This document shows positions 34,862-46,145 of a stretch of 64,000 nucleotides of DNA, piece by piece (position 1 is the first letter of the stretch; each line of letters starts with the position of its first letter). This DNA comes from Helianthus annuus. Taxonomy: Eukaryota; Streptophyta; Magnoliopsida; Asterales; Asteraceae. The position numbers were made by a program, and so were the translations under genes. A model generated the notes under the pieces. The model was given only the letters and a program-made list of their open reading frames with translations. It was not told where the DNA came from and did no database searches. The stretch is from positions 25,467,050 to 25,531,049 of the forward strand of contig NC_035443.2 in assembly GCF_002127325.2 (NCBI RefSeq). Reading direction: 5' to 3'.

Positions 34862-35174
34862 GTCATGGTCTCGAGTCGCAACCTTAGTCTCGAGTCGCAA
34901 CCTTAGTCTCGAGTTGTGCTGTTATGGTTTCGAGTCGCAACCTTAGTCTCGACTAATCACGTTATGGTTGCGAGTCGCAACCTTATGGTTGCGAGTAGCA
35001 ACCTCATGGTTGCGATAAATCACGTTATGGTTGCGAGTCGCAATCCCATGGTCTCGAGTAGCAACCTCATGGTTGCGAGTAGCAACCTCATGGTTGCGAG
35101 TAGCAACCTCATGGTTGCGAGTAGCAACCTCATGGTTGCGAGTAGCAACCTCATGGTTGCGAGTAGCAACCTCG
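34862..35174 (-). repeat. 21-bp hairpin-forming tandem array in the copia leader
   Basis: Six near-perfect copies of a 21-bp unit, CATGGTTGCGAGTAGCAACCT, at about 35048-35174, and more diverged copies (with TCGAGTCGCAACC) back to 34862. Each unit contains GGTTGC...GCAACC, a 6-bp stem with a 5-base loop. On the + strand the repeat opens a spurious frame of NLMVASS repeats. Confidence 0.9.
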
Positions 35175-35686
35175 TTAACAGCTGTTTTGTGATAATAACT
35201 GAAAACTCGAAATTTAAGGGATTGTGGGATAATGTTTCCTGTTTTAATGCTGATCTAATCTTATCAAAATATTTCGAAAATAATAACTGATATCTCTTTA
35301 ACAGTTTTCGGAATTTTATTAGATAAAAATAAGATCAAAACCAGGAAAAACACCCACTAATCTAAATCATATTCCAAAATTTATGGAATTTTTCGAATTT
35401 CCTTAGAACATTATGATGAACCCTAACAAAATAAGAACATAATCTGGAAATCCGAAACCTGATTTTAATGGTTTTGTAAGGGATTTCGTGATAATAAGTT
35501 TAATCTTTATAATTTCGAGTCGGTTTATCAATTAACAGTTTCCGAAAACAGGGATTTCGGTCACAAACAACCCGAAAACAGTTTTTGATTTTAAGGCTTA
35601 AAAAAACTTCCGTTTTCCAGATTTTGATCCAAGAATAATGGATACGAAAACAGAACTGGTTTATCAACATATGCTCTGATACCACA

Positions 35687-36126
35687 TGTTGGATCAGTTC
35701 TGTTTAAACATAATGGAAAACATGAATAATACCTGTTACAGCAGACATGCCAGCAGAGAATCCAGTCAGAGATGCAGCCATGGAGTTTGACATGATTGTC
35801 AGGATGATCTGGTTCCTCCTTAGGGTGTAAGATTATGATGGTGATGAAACCGAAGTAGGGTAATTTCGGTTAGGGGAGAGAGTCACGAATTTCTTGATGT
35901 TAATGAGGGTTGTGATTGTGTAATGTGTGTCACCCTTTAACTCTCTAATAAGCCCCTTATTTATACACCCAAGAGGAAACCCAATTAGTTAATAAGGGTA
36001 ATATGGTCCATCAACAATTACCAACTAATTATTAATAGGTTAATAAATATATTTTGATCTAATATAATATAAATGATTATATAGGCTACAAGATTAAATA
36101 TTACATTTTATATATTTAATCTCACA
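35687..36126 (-). repeat. Copia 5' LTR
   Basis: 440 bp, same as 21033-21472. The primer-binding site lies just internal to it (about 35672-35683). Confidence 0.97.
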
Positions 36127-36150
36127 TATATGAGTAACAAAAAATCTTTA
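36127..36150 (+). pseudogene. Continuation of the PPR-DYW pseudogene after the copia insertion
   Basis: Removing the copia element and one TATAT copy joins ...GVPI to *VTKNL, the family's LRVTKNL-type stretch. After about KNL the similarity fades. Confidence 0.7.
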
Positions 36151-36728
36151 TATATGGTTGGTGGTGGTTTTATTTTTTACGGTTGTGGTGTTGACGAATG
36201 CGATGTTGTGGTGGCTATTGTTGTGATGATTTTGGTGGTTGTGGTCTACCATCGAAAAAACATTTAACATAGTTACATATATCTAAAATCTGTGAAGTTG
36301 CATGGGAGCCGACAACCACATACACATGTTTAGAAACAAAACGTATACAAACCTTGATTCTCGAACGTATGGGTATGGTCAAGGGTAAATGGACATTGAT
36401 GGTTTATGGTGCAATAATCTGTACTCAAAGTGGATTTACCATCTTAATGATTGTGCTTAGTAAATATACTTTATAGATCACCCTAATATAACTTGCCGAA
36501 AAAAAAGGATCTGTTAATATATTTTAACACCGCTACATTGACTCGGTTTCGTAACACATCTTCAAGCCCCCGCCTAGTAAGTTGCTAATTTATATATGGA
36601 ATAATAATAGATAATTTCTCCACTAAAAAATAGACAAAATCAAATCTTTATATATCTACTTCCATGCCATGATGCATCTAGAAGAGACATAGATGCACAG
36701 ATGCCGAGATACAAGATGTCATCCAAAT
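36151..36728. other. Spacer without recognisable gene
   Basis: GGT/TGG-rich then AT-rich sequence. It could be decayed PPR downstream sequence. No open frame or repeat structure is assigned. Confidence 0.4.
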
Positions 36729-36736
36729 GCACAATC

Positions 36737-37435
36737 TAGGGGTGTGCACGGTTCGGTTCGGTTCGGTTTTTGGGTAAAATCAAAACCGAAACCGAAATGT
36801 TGGTTTTTGGGTTTTAAAAACCGTTCGGTTTCGGTTTTTTTCGGTTTCGGTTTTTCGGTTTTTACGTCGGTTCGGTTCGGTTTTTCAGTTATTTCGGTTT
36901 TTGAACAAAGTTATGTAAGATTCAAAAAATAAAAAGTATAATTTATATTATAACAATCTTTTTATATGTTTATATTTAAGTTATTATGTTATTATAGTTA
37001 ACCTCTTTAGTTAATGTTGTTTACATACACCTAACCTTCTAATCTATTTTTATATTTCTTCAAAGTTTTTATTATATTTAATTTTTATATTAAATTTTGT
37101 TATATCTTATAGGTAATAATAAATCATTTCAGTTATAATGTTTTTATTATAAACACTTAACATTCAAGAATAAAATTAACATTTTCTACTAGCATTTGGT
37201 TAAACACTTAAACAATTTAAACTTAAACATAAAAATATATGGATTATAACTTATCGGTTCGGTTCGGTTTTTTTCGGTTATTGAAAAAGCTTATCCGAAA
37301 ACCGAACCGAAATTTTCGGTTATTAAAAATCCGAAAACCGAACCGTCGGTTTTTGTTTCGGTTCGGTTTTTTCGGTTCGGTTATTTCGGTTATTCGGTTA
37401 CGGTTCGGTTATTTCGGTTTTCTTGCTCACCCCTA
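36737..37435. mobile_element. CGGTT-rich hAT MITE, 699 bp
   Basis: Termini TAGGGGTGTGCA and, inverted, TAGGGGTGAGCA. 8-bp target duplications GCACAATC (36729-36736) and GCACAACC (37436-37443) match at 7 of 8. Both ends are packed with TTCGGTT and AACCGAA, leaving an AT-rich centre. No transposase. Short frames inside are repeat artefacts. Confidence 0.88.
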
Positions 37436-37625
37436 GCACAACCACAAAAATGTGAATGTCATCGACTAATATTATTTGAATTCAAAAAACAGATTAGAAA
37501 AATTTCACATGATCGGTTCACTTTATTTCAACATGTAAAGAAGTTAATTCATTAAAAAAAAATTTACATGGCTAATTTAAAATGTAATTTACCTTGACAC
37601 AAAAAGTTTGTTACGCCAATCTATA

Positions 37626-37751
37626 TCTATACTATATAATAAAAGAAACCAATTTTAGGACACATGTCATTTATTAGAGCCATCTATTTTTTAATTTTCT
37701 CATCTTTATCTCCTACTTAATTATAAATAATTAATATTTTTTAAGGTACAT
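37626..37751 (+). mobile_element. Helitron-like 5' end
   Basis: TCTATACTATATAATAAAAG preceded by A is the typical 5' start of many plant Helitrons (TC start, insertion between A and T). Only about 126 bp precede gypsy pol sequence, so the Helitron is either truncated or carries the gypsy fragment. No matching CTRR end was found. Confidence 0.45.
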
Positions 37752-39350
37752 ATTTGGGCAAAAAGAGTTAAATATGAGGCAAAGAAGATGGATGGAAATC
37801 CTAAGCGATTACGACTGTGATATTCAATATCACAAAGGAAAGGCGAACGTAGTCGCAGATGCCTTAAGTCGTAAGTATCATGAAAAGCAAAAGTGAATCC
37901 GTGCTCTTAGATTAAATCTACAAGTAGATTTAATGGAACAATTAAAGAAAGTTCAAGAAATAGCAATCAAGGACGATGCTGAAGGAATGAAAGGTTATAT
38001 AAAGGAACTAGAGCAAGGAAATGAAGGAATTTGGAGATTCCACAAGAAACGAATTTGGGTACCTAAGCAAGGAGAATTAAGAAATAAGATTTTAGAAGAA
38101 GCTCATAAATCTAGGTATACCGTACATCCAGGAAACAATAAGATGTACCAAGATTTAAGAAACAATTTCTGGTGCATAGGAATGAAAAAGGATATAGCCG
38201 AATATGTATTTAAGTGTCTAACCTGTTCACAAGTTAAAGCTGAACACCAGAAACCTTCAGGACTACTACAACAATTGGAAATGCCTATATGGAAATGGGA
38301 ACTCATAACAATGGATTTTGTTACTAAGTTACCCAAAACCAGAAAAGGTAATGATGCGATTTGGGTATTGTGGACCGATTAACCAAATCAGCTCATTTTC
38401 TACCAATGAAAGAAACCTTTAGCATGGAAAGATTAGCTAAATTATATGTTGATGAAGTAGTATCTTTACATGGAGTCCCACTCTCCATTGTATTAGATAG
38501 GGATAGTCGTTTCACTTCCCATTTCTGGACTAGTTTCCAGGAAGCAATGGGAACCCGACTCAATTTAAGTACTGCATATCATCCTCAAACAGACGGACAA
38601 AGTGAAAGGACGATACAAACCTTAGAGGATATGCTCCGAGCATGTGTAATTGATTTTGGTGGTAATTGGGATAACCACTTACCCTTAATTGAATTCTCCT
38701 ATAATAATAGTTATCATTCAAGCATCGAAGCTGCTCCATTCGAAGCACTGTATGGACGTAAGTGCAGAACCCCAGTTTGTTGGGCAGAAATAGGAGAAAG
38801 TCAATTATCAGGTCCAGAAATTTTACAAGAAACCACAGACAAGATAACTCAAATTAAGGAAAGACTGAAGACTGCTAGAGATCGCCAGAAAAGCTATGCA
38901 GATAATCGCCACAAGCCACTAAAATTTCAAGTCGGAGACAAGGTACTTTTGAAAGTTTCTCCCTGGAAAGGAGTAATACGATTTGGTAAAAAAGGAAAGC
39001 TGAGTCCAAGATACGTAGGACCATTTCCAGTAATCCAACGAATAGGACCAGTTGCTTATTGCTTACAACTACCAGAAGAACTAGCTGGAGTACATGATGT
39101 ACTTCATGTATCCAATCTCAAGAAATGTTTATCAGACGAATCCCTGGTAGTACCTCTTCAAGATGTAGAGATAAATGAAAAGTTAAAATTCATAGAGAAA
39201 CCACTGCAAATAGAAGACAAGAAAGTCAAGTTTCTCAAACATAAGCGACTAGTGCTAGTCAAAGTCAAATGGGATTCAAAAAGAGGACCAGAATACACTT
39301 GGGAGCTGGAATCAGAAATGAAGCGGAAATATCCTCATCTATTCCAGTAA
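37752..39350 (+). pseudogene. Tekay-like chromovirus RNase H end, integrase and chromodomain
   Basis: Begins inside RNase H ([20 protein letters not shown], then [15 protein letters not shown]). An in-frame TGA at 37894 follows. Integrase has the zinc-finger VHPGNNKMYQDL and CLTCSQVK, the core [23 protein letters not shown] and [20 protein letters not shown] (DDE), then [20 protein letters not shown] and HVSNLKKCL. The C-terminal chromodomain runs to [20 protein letters not shown], ending YPHLFQ and TAA. One missing base near 38370 shifts the frame between IWV and [11 protein letters not shown]. The 5' half of the element is missing. This integrase type targets chromatin through its chromodomain (family knowledge). 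Confidence 0.93.
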
Positions 39351-39387
39351 ATCTCGAGGACGAGATTTTTCTTAAGGTGGGAAGGAT
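39351..39387 (+). other. Gypsy polypurine tract and pre-LTR motif
   Basis: CTCGAGGACGAGATTTTTCT followed by AAGGTGGGAAGGA sits directly before the LTR start TGTAACAAC. This is the usual tail of Tekay-type elements. Confidence 0.85.
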
Positions 39388-40838
39388 GTAACAACTCTCA
39401 CTAAAACCAATACTTAGTATGTTAATTGTCTCTTAAGAAAACCCTAATTAAGAAACCCAAGTAATTCTGCATAAACCCTAAAATTTTCAGAATCATCAGA
39501 ATCAGGATCAGGGCCCCTAAAACTCAGGGGGGGATAAACCCTAGCCAACGGTTATCTAAATAACTTGTTGTCGAAATTGAATTTTATAAAACTGTCGACT
39601 CAGCCAGCCTACATGCACGAAGGGCTACCCTATGGAGTAGGGTGACCCCTCGTGTCACGCGACGCGTATAGGGGTACCCCTCGCGTCACGCGAGGGGGAT
39701 CAAAATTTGGGTATAAATAGAGGGCATTGGCACTTGAATCTGGGCACAAAAACGACATTAAAAGTCGAAATACACACGGAGTTATACTCTGTATACTATT
39801 AAAACACACACCGATCACGAATCGCTGCCGCAATCAGGGTAATAACTCGATCGCTATTACGATTCAACGTCCGATCGATTATAACTATCCAACGATTGCT
39901 TGAGTGCTGCTCGAATTGAGCTTATACTTTGTTATTCATTGTGATTTCGACTTGAATGTTTGAGTGCTGTTCGAACTCGGACTATACTCTGTCATTCGTT
40001 GTGAATCCGCTGAATTGATAAAGTATTGCACTTGTATATCGTTGTGAGGGTTTAATCTCGTGAATTGTCGTAAATACTGTATTAGTTACTAACTCGTCTG
40101 TGTGTGTGCATTATTGTTTAAATTAGGTTAATCAAGGCTAATCAGTAGGCTTATACTCTGCTCGTTAAATCTGCAATGTGAGTCATTCTCTTTTTATCAA
40201 CTGTTTTACAATACTCCAAGGTATTTTTCCAAAGTTATAATTACAGTGATTAAGTTTATGTAATCACCAAATTACAGCCGGTATGTGGGGTATTGTGCAC
40301 ATTACTACTATTGTTATCACGTTAGGTGGACGAACCTAATTAGTGATATTCGTCACCATTGGGGCAGCCAATGGGGGATATGACCACAGTCACCGAAATG
40401 AGTCGAGTGACAAATACTGTGGGTAGTTGGTTTGATATCAGAAACATTGTAATCTCTCTTAATACTGTAAATTATAACAAATGAGTCGTTTTAGTAAACT
40501 GAATGATACACTCAGTATTTCCCTGCTGACAAAACCTTTTTCAAACATGTTTCAGGTGATCTGTTGTGAGCAAAGAAAAAGTGCCGTGGAGCACTACAAG
40601 CTTAGAAAAGTGGCTCAATGTAAATAAATAAAGAAACATGTTTTACGAAATAAAGATTTCCCAGTGAAATCACCTCATTGTAAATTATGGGATTTATCCC
40701 TATATTATATATAAACGAGCAGTTTTAATATTAAATGATCCTGCTTAAAAAGACTTCCGCTGTCACTTAAATAAATACCACGGGATTTCCTGCCTCGCGG
40801 CTCTAGACCGGGTCAAACCGGGGCCGAGGGCCGTGACA
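39388..40838 (+). repeat. Gypsy (Tekay-like) 3' LTR, 1451 bp
   Basis: Starts TGTAACAACTCTCAC and ends GAGGGCCGTGACA. It contains a CGCGTCACGCGA motif cluster near 39655-39690 and a phrase (TTTGAGTGCTG/CTTGAGTGCTG, then TATACT) repeated near 39900 and 39960. A TATAAATA at 39712 followed by the transcript-like leader may be the LTR promoter. The 5' LTR is not in the window. Downstream sequence belongs to another element. Confidence 0.82.
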
Positions 40839-41805
40839 CGTGTCCTAGTGAGATGGTCTGCTCTGGGTATTCTTCGTTCAGGACTCATTTCTCCGGCTCG
40901 TTTGATGCTGAAGGTTTGACTACCTTTGCTGGTGGCTCGTCGTCCACGTACATGACTTCTTAGCTTGAGTACAGAATTGCAACTCCGGTTTCCGTTAGGA
41001 ACCCACATGCAGCGTGTGGGATAGATGTGATCATACTGAACTCTCTTTGTGATCTCCTTCCGAGCAGAACATCATGACGTGATGTTGCCGGCATGACCAT
41101 GAAATTGACTGTAACTGTTCGTGAATGTTCGCCATCCGACAAAGTCACAGGGAAAGTTATTTGCCCTAATGGGAATACAGCTTCACTGCAGAATCCGGTG
41201 AGGGGAAAATCGACCGGTTCTAGACGTGCTTTATCATCTGGGTCAAGTTGTTTAAAACACTGCTCGTATATGATGTCCATCGAGCTTCCCGGATCTACAA
41301 ACATGTAGTCTGCCCGGTAATGACCGAAGATGCCAGTAATAATTACTGATCGCTCTTCCTGAGGGCCTCCTGGAACGACGGGAAATATGACTTGCTGTTC
41401 CCTCCAATGTTGGTCATAACTTCGTTTGTTTGTCCTTCGCGATGGACCTCCTTGAATCATGTTTATTTGTTTTGGCTTAACTTTCTGATGGCTGCTATTT
41501 CTGAATAGTATTTCAATGTTACGACTAGATTGGATGTCCCCCCGACAGGGTGTTGGTGGGTCCAATACTGTAATGTTGCTTTCTTCACCAGATCTGATGT
41601 TTAGGACCTCAGATCTGGCGATTTGTATAACGATTGTGTTTAAAGCAACTTGGCATCTGTTGAACCAATGTGATGGGGATCTTTTTATGATTAGATCTGA
41701 GAAATTCTCCCTATCTGAATAACCGTTGTTGTGAGTGTTTTGGGTTGTAGAACCTTCTCACTCGGATCGGGGATCTGATGAGTGGAATAATGAATCCTCT
41801 GCCAT
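40839..41805 (-). pseudogene. Tat-like gypsy gag/protease remnant
   Basis: On the minus strand, ATG at 41805 gives MAEDSLFHSSDPRSE then a stop, the N-terminus seen in Tat-lineage gag proteins. Most of gag is missing. From about 41565 an open frame carries an aspartic-protease-like domain: IITGIFGHYRADYMFVDPGS, where the family's D-T/S/G-G triad reads D-P-G, then PVDFPLTGF, HSRTVTVNFMV and YDVLLGR-like HDVLLGRRSQ. The remnant is cut at 40838/40839 by the Tekay-like LTR. RT and later domains are absent from the window. Confidence 0.75.
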
Positions 41806-41882
41806 GTGCAAAACAGAAGATGAAAAGAACTAAATCGAAACGAGATGAAAACTAGAAAAACAGAGGAATCGGTGGGCGCCAA

Positions 41883-42840
41883 TGAAGAAACACTAGATAA
41901 ATGGTCGGAACCGAGATATCTAGGGGGTTTGAATCCGCATAAAAAAGGTTGGTTTCCACTCGATCGATTCAGGTCTAACAGACCTTCTTCTCCGATAATT
42001 CTGCAAAAAAGAACACCGTTAGCCTCGCCAAGGGGAGAAGAGGGTTCTCTCCTTGACCCAACTCCGGTGTGAGAATAAGTATTGGTAATGAAGAAGAAGG
42101 TGTATTTGAGAAGTGTGAGTAACTTGTGTTCATACCTGATTTTTCTCATATTTATAGCCGGGAGTCGTTTAAAGGCGGGAAAACCCGTTAGTAAAAAGAA
42201 GACGGAAAAGCAGTTATGTTTCCTTCCGTTAATACTCCTTGATCCGATGTGATAGCACACGGATCGTGGTTTAGATCAAGGGCTAGGGATTGGCCACGTG
42301 TAAAGTGACTAAGAGGAGATTACTCTTTTTTTGCATGCATCCGTTGTGAATTTAGGGACGACTGATATAGTGACACGTGTCCAGACGGTTGTAACCGTCT
42401 TGGTGGTGCACGATTGTATTATTTCTAGAAGATTGCTGCTGTAATCTGGTGTGACAACTTATCGTGTGGAAGCAGGTGAATAAATACTAAGTCTGGGCAG
42501 ATAATATTCAAATCTGGATATTAAGCGGAAGTATCTAACTCCGGACTCTTATCCTTTGTTTTGTGTAGGAAAGGCGCAAGGTTTAATGGTTCCCTTTGGG
42601 CGCAAGTGTTGACTGTTGTAGGCCTTTTAAGCCTTTCTTTTTGTGAGACCAGTGCGCGGCTGCGCAAGGTGCCAGGCTGAAAGTTAAAGTTGTGGTATGG
42701 TCCCAAACACTTATTATGAGGTTTTTGGGACCTTACCCCTTCACACACGTTATAAGTTTCACGCGTGGAAGTAATAGGTGGCGGCGGTGTTCTAAGGTTC
42801 ATCACTCGTGATATATGGTCCATCACGGACCACCCCGCCT
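41883..42840 (-). repeat. Tat-like LTR (outer boundary uncertain)
   Basis: TTGGCGCCCACCGAT on the minus strand (about 41882-41868) is a Tat-type primer site, and the preceding CTAGTGTTTCTTCA is the LTR end. The LTR therefore extends rightwards from 41883. The outer TG end could lie near 42800, where TGATGAACC occurs, but there is no partner to prove it. Small frames inside are not genes. Confidence 0.5.
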
Positions 42841-43514
42841 CCCTTAACCTTTCGTGTAGTTGAAAACTCTATAGCATCACACTTATCATGAATTGCTCTT
42901 ACTCGAACACAAAGGTTAATTACGTACACCTCATTACTTTTCTCATCAACAATCAATGCGTACAAATTGTGTTGGTTGTATTTCAAGCAAAGTCTAACAT
43001 AATAACTAACCACACTCCTAGACTTTTCATAATGAATATATGCATGATAAATTTTCTTTTCTTAATCTTCTACAACCTTCTAAAACAAAATGATAAGCTA
43101 GAATGTGTGCATGAGGCATGCCTACATGTATGTAGCATGTGTATACATATTTAATATATGTATCCATTGGGTTTGGTTTGATGTGGTAGCAATATTGTCA
43201 TGTGGGCAGCAATCATATCACATGGCATCACCATTAATGCCCATCACACCTCACTCCACAGTAAACAATTCAGAGCCTCATGTTCATCACCTTCATACAT
43301 TCATTATACACATAATTATACACAACACATACTCAGTAATTCATTCATTCATAACCTTAAATAAATAAATTACAAGACAAGCCTTTTCACTATTAACTAT
43401 TAAGCTTCCTGGTTCCACTTTGCTTCACCAGACTCTCACATTTATTTATGTGTATTATATTTATATTTTTTTCCATTTAAAAAAGGGAAAAAAAAAACGG
43501 ATATTGTAAAAAAC
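42841..43514. other. Spacer and 3' flank of the methyltransferase gene
   Basis: AT-rich. The part near 43400-43514 should contain the 3' UTR of the minus-strand gene. No other gene is seen. Confidence 0.45.
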
Positions 43515-44957
43515 TCAAAAGATATTGCTGAATCTCCAATCCAATCTCACTTCACTGGGACCAATCACATGCTGGCTGGGCTTACGGAACGACACAATAT
43601 GACTGTTAACCATAAACGCCGTTACTCTCTCCGACACTCTGATATCCTCCATCTTCAACTCCTGTAACCGGAGTACATACTCCGGTACATGTACAAGGTC
43701 CCACACCACCCCTACCCCTCCCTCCTTCAAAACCCTAACCACCTCCCCCACCACCCTCATCCGCTCAGCCGCCGCCGCAGCCGTTTTCGATCCGAACTCT
43801 TTCCCCACTTTATGCACAAACCCTCCCGATACCACCACGTCGAAATAGTTATCCGGAAACGGAAGCCGCCGTGCGTCACCTAATTATACACAATATTATT
43901 AGTTACAAGTGTTATTATGTAAATATCAATGAGTGGTCCGGATCAGGAACCAGAGGTTTGGCCGGTCCAGGTTAAGGTATCGGACCAGAATAACATTGAA
44001 CAGAAGGTTTAACCGTTGATCTGGCGGTTGGATCGGCCGGCATGGTTGAACCGGTTTTTAAAGCGGTAGGATCGTTTTTTAATACATTTTTCAGATTTAA
44101 CCCATTTAATTTTTATAATTTTTACGACACTTCCTTTAAAAACCGGTAAAAAACTCAAAAGATGAGAAAATAGGTTCGACGTCCGGTCTGGTTCTAAAAA
44201 TATTGGTATAATGAGTGGTACAGATACATAAATATGAGCATGGTCGCAAAAGTCGCTAGGCGCTCTCTAGTCGAATTTGAGAGTAGTTGGGAAGTACTCG
44301 ACCTACGCGAAGATTACTCGGGAATAATCAGCCTAGGCGAACAGTACTCAGGCCTCGGTGGTCTATCTTGTAGCAACTACTTAGGGAGAGTACTTGACGC
44401 CTAGACGGGACTTTTACAACAATGAATACCAGTGGTATTTAACTACCTTCACGGCACGTGACGTATTCCTGCACGCCTTCAATCGCGGCCGTACGAAGCG
44501 TCGACAACGTCGTGTTTTTCCGGTCTAACCCTACGACTCTGCCGGAGCTGCCTTCTTTTTTTAGCTCCATCGCAACGGCGTTTAACAGGATGCCGCGGCT
44601 ACAGCCGACGTCGAGAACAGTCTTCACGGCAGACCAGTCATGAACTGCGGTGAGCATGCGTTGTGCCATGTCCCAGCGGAGAGCGACGGAGGAGTAGAAC
44701 ATGTTGCCGGCGGCGTAGAAGAGGCAGACGGCGGAGAGAGCCATGACGGAGCCGGTGAAGCCGGCGGCAAATCTGGCGAAACTTAATGAAGGAAAAAAAT
44801 ACTCAAACGAGTTGCAGATCCAGTTGAAGTGTAATAAAAACGTTATTGATGATGCAGAGAATACAATTGCGTGGATCAGTAGAAATATCGGTGTGTGCCA
44901 GTCTTCCAAACCGTATATTGTGTAGATCTGAGTCCAATCTCTTCCTACTCGTCCCAT
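43515..44957 (-). CDS. Membrane-anchored SAM-dependent methyltransferase-like protein, 2 exons
   Basis: Exon 1 is 44957-44447 and exon 2 is 43879-43515; the intron 44446-43880 has GT/AG ends and the join restores CREGDARRLPF. 291 residues. Two hydrophobic segments at about 24-46 (IFLLIHAIVFSASSITFLLH) and 63-85 (FAAGFTGSVMALSAVCLFYA) suggest membrane anchoring. A class I methyltransferase fold follows: motif I VLDVGCSRGILLNAVA (about 114-129), acidic VVGLD (141-145), GDARRLPF and NYFDVVVSGG (171-190), then VLKEGGVGVVWDL. The C-terminus ENDs SFRKPSQHVIGPSEVRLDWR. The substrate is unknown. I chose MGRVGRDW as start because this family begins there; an in-frame ATG five codons upstream (44972) is the alternative. 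The gene looks intact. Confidence 0.88.
43938..44209. mobile_element. MITE-like insert in the methyltransferase intron
   Basis: Flanked by the direct repeat AATGAGTGGT (43928-43937 and 44210-44219), longer than chance in this context. The body has several AACCGG/CCGGTT words and GGAACCAGAGG mirrored by CTGGTTC near its ends. The family is not identified. Confidence 0.6.
44240..44425. mobile_element. Second MITE-like insert in the methyltransferase intron
   Basis: GCAAAAGTCGCTAGGCG at the left is mirrored by CGCCTAGACGGGACTTTTAC at the right, with several GTACTCG words between. It ends about 20 bp from the 5' splice site of the minus-strand intron. The target duplication is unclear. Confidence 0.6.
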
Positions 44958-45587
44958 TATCTCAAAATTCAACTTAGGTTACAAATAGTTCCAATATCAT
45001 CTAATCTGCAACTTCAGGGTAGAATAAACAAAATCAGTTCCAGATGAAAGATAAGTGACTTTAAAAAAAGTGTAGCATACATTCTTTTTGTAGATCACGA
45101 GAGATTCATTTCACCAATTCGGAATGAATTCGTTTTGTTTCTTCAATCTGTAACCAAAAGTAACCGAAAATACAACATAAATGCTAATACACAAGAAATC
45201 AATTTCAATAAACTCAAAGCCGAAACTTACAATTGAGAAAAAAAAAAAGTTAGATTCGTTTTCAGATCCAGAAAAAACGGTTGACGTAGAGAATAATTTG
45301 GTGATCTCGAGAAGCTAGTTTACTGAGAATAATGATAATAATAAGAAATTTTAGATGTTACTCTGTGTACGGTGTACTGTGGACTGTTTTGCGGTGGTGG
45401 TGGTGAAGGTGGTGGTTGGGTTTAAATGGTTGAAGAGGGGGCTAATATGTTGTTTGTCTTTATACTGGTGGGAAAGAGTGAAGTGAGGTACGGTTGTAAA
45501 AAGTCATAACCATATGGGTATGTACGGAAGTTAATTTAACCGCTATGTATTTTGAATTTGAAGTTTTAAGATAATATTTTAAGAAAA
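44958..45587 (-). promoter_or_regulatory. Methyltransferase promoter and 5' UTR
   Basis: On the minus strand a TATAAAG lies at 45464-45458, about 500 bp upstream of the start codon, followed by a CCACCA-rich leader near 45420-45390. A 5' UTR intron is possible because TTTCAG- and CTAAG-like acceptor sequences occur before the ATG. Assigned only by position. Confidence 0.4.
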
Positions 45588-46108
45588 TGAATATTGGATT
45601 TTAATAATCACAACTATTTGTCATTTGCCGTTAACAGTTCAAACTTAAAAAATAACCACCAGCAGTCTCAACTATTGACATATTGACCACCAATGGACAC
45701 TGACTAACGTAACTCTAACGCAGTTAGTCTCCGGTCGCCGAAAAACCGTTTTTGGCCAAAAAAAAGTTTCTAAAGGACCGATCTAAGGTTACAAAGAGGT
45801 TTGGGACGAAAATGTGAAGTTTTCCAGCCACAAAGAAGGTTTCCGGCGACTTTAATAACTGGGGCTTTTACTAGAAAAAGGTTCCTAAAGGTCCATAATA
45901 AGGTTACAAAGAGGTTTGGGACGAAATGTTGAGTTTTCCGGCTAAAAACAGTTTTCCAGCGGCCGGAGACTAAGACGTTAGGGTTCTGTTAGTAATGGTC
46001 CATTAGTGGCCAATATGTCAATAGTTGGGACTGCTAATGGTTATTTTTGAAGTTAGGACTGTTGGCGGCCAACGGCGAATAATTGGGAGTATTAAAATCC
46101 AATATTCC
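45588..46108. mobile_element. Mutator-like MITE, 521 bp
   Basis: Left end TGAATATTGGATTTTAATAA and inverted right end GGAATATTGGATTTTAATAC; arms extend about 140 bp (CAATAGTTGGGACTGC mirrors GCAGTCTCAACTATTG). Flanking 9-mers TTAAGAAAA and TTAAAAAAA match at 8 of 9. The internal phrase AGGTTACAAAGAGGTTTGGG is duplicated about 118 bp apart (near 45785 and 45901). Confidence 0.8.
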
Positions 46109-46145
46109 TTAAAAAAATGATAGTGGCTTTAAATCTTTTATGTTT

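Larger units (their letters stand above)
21033..36126 (-). mobile_element. Ty1/copia LTR retrotransposon, minus strand, with nested gypsy
   Basis: Full-length element bounded by two 440-bp LTRs that look identical base for base, with a 5-bp target duplication TATAT (21028-21032 and 36127-36131). The primer site at about 35672-35683 reads TGGTATCAGAGC on the minus strand (initiator tRNA-Met type). The polypurine tract AAGTGGGAGAA lies next to the 3' LTR (about 21473-21483). Domain order gag, protease, integrase, RT, RNase H is the copia order. The body is split at 24004/24005 by a younger gypsy element. Without that insertion the element would be about 6.7 kb. Confidence 0.96.

Noticed and set aside
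34916..35290. 124-codon frame of NLMVASS repeats
   Set aside because: It is a by-product of the 21-bp array in the copia leader on the opposite strand.
36693..37436. Frames rich in FGF and SVRFGF
   Set aside because: They translate the CGGTT words of a hAT MITE with defined ends and target duplication.
41691..42260. 189-codon minus-strand frame
   Set aside because: It overlaps the Tat-like primer site, LTR and gag start in a different frame and contains no known domain.
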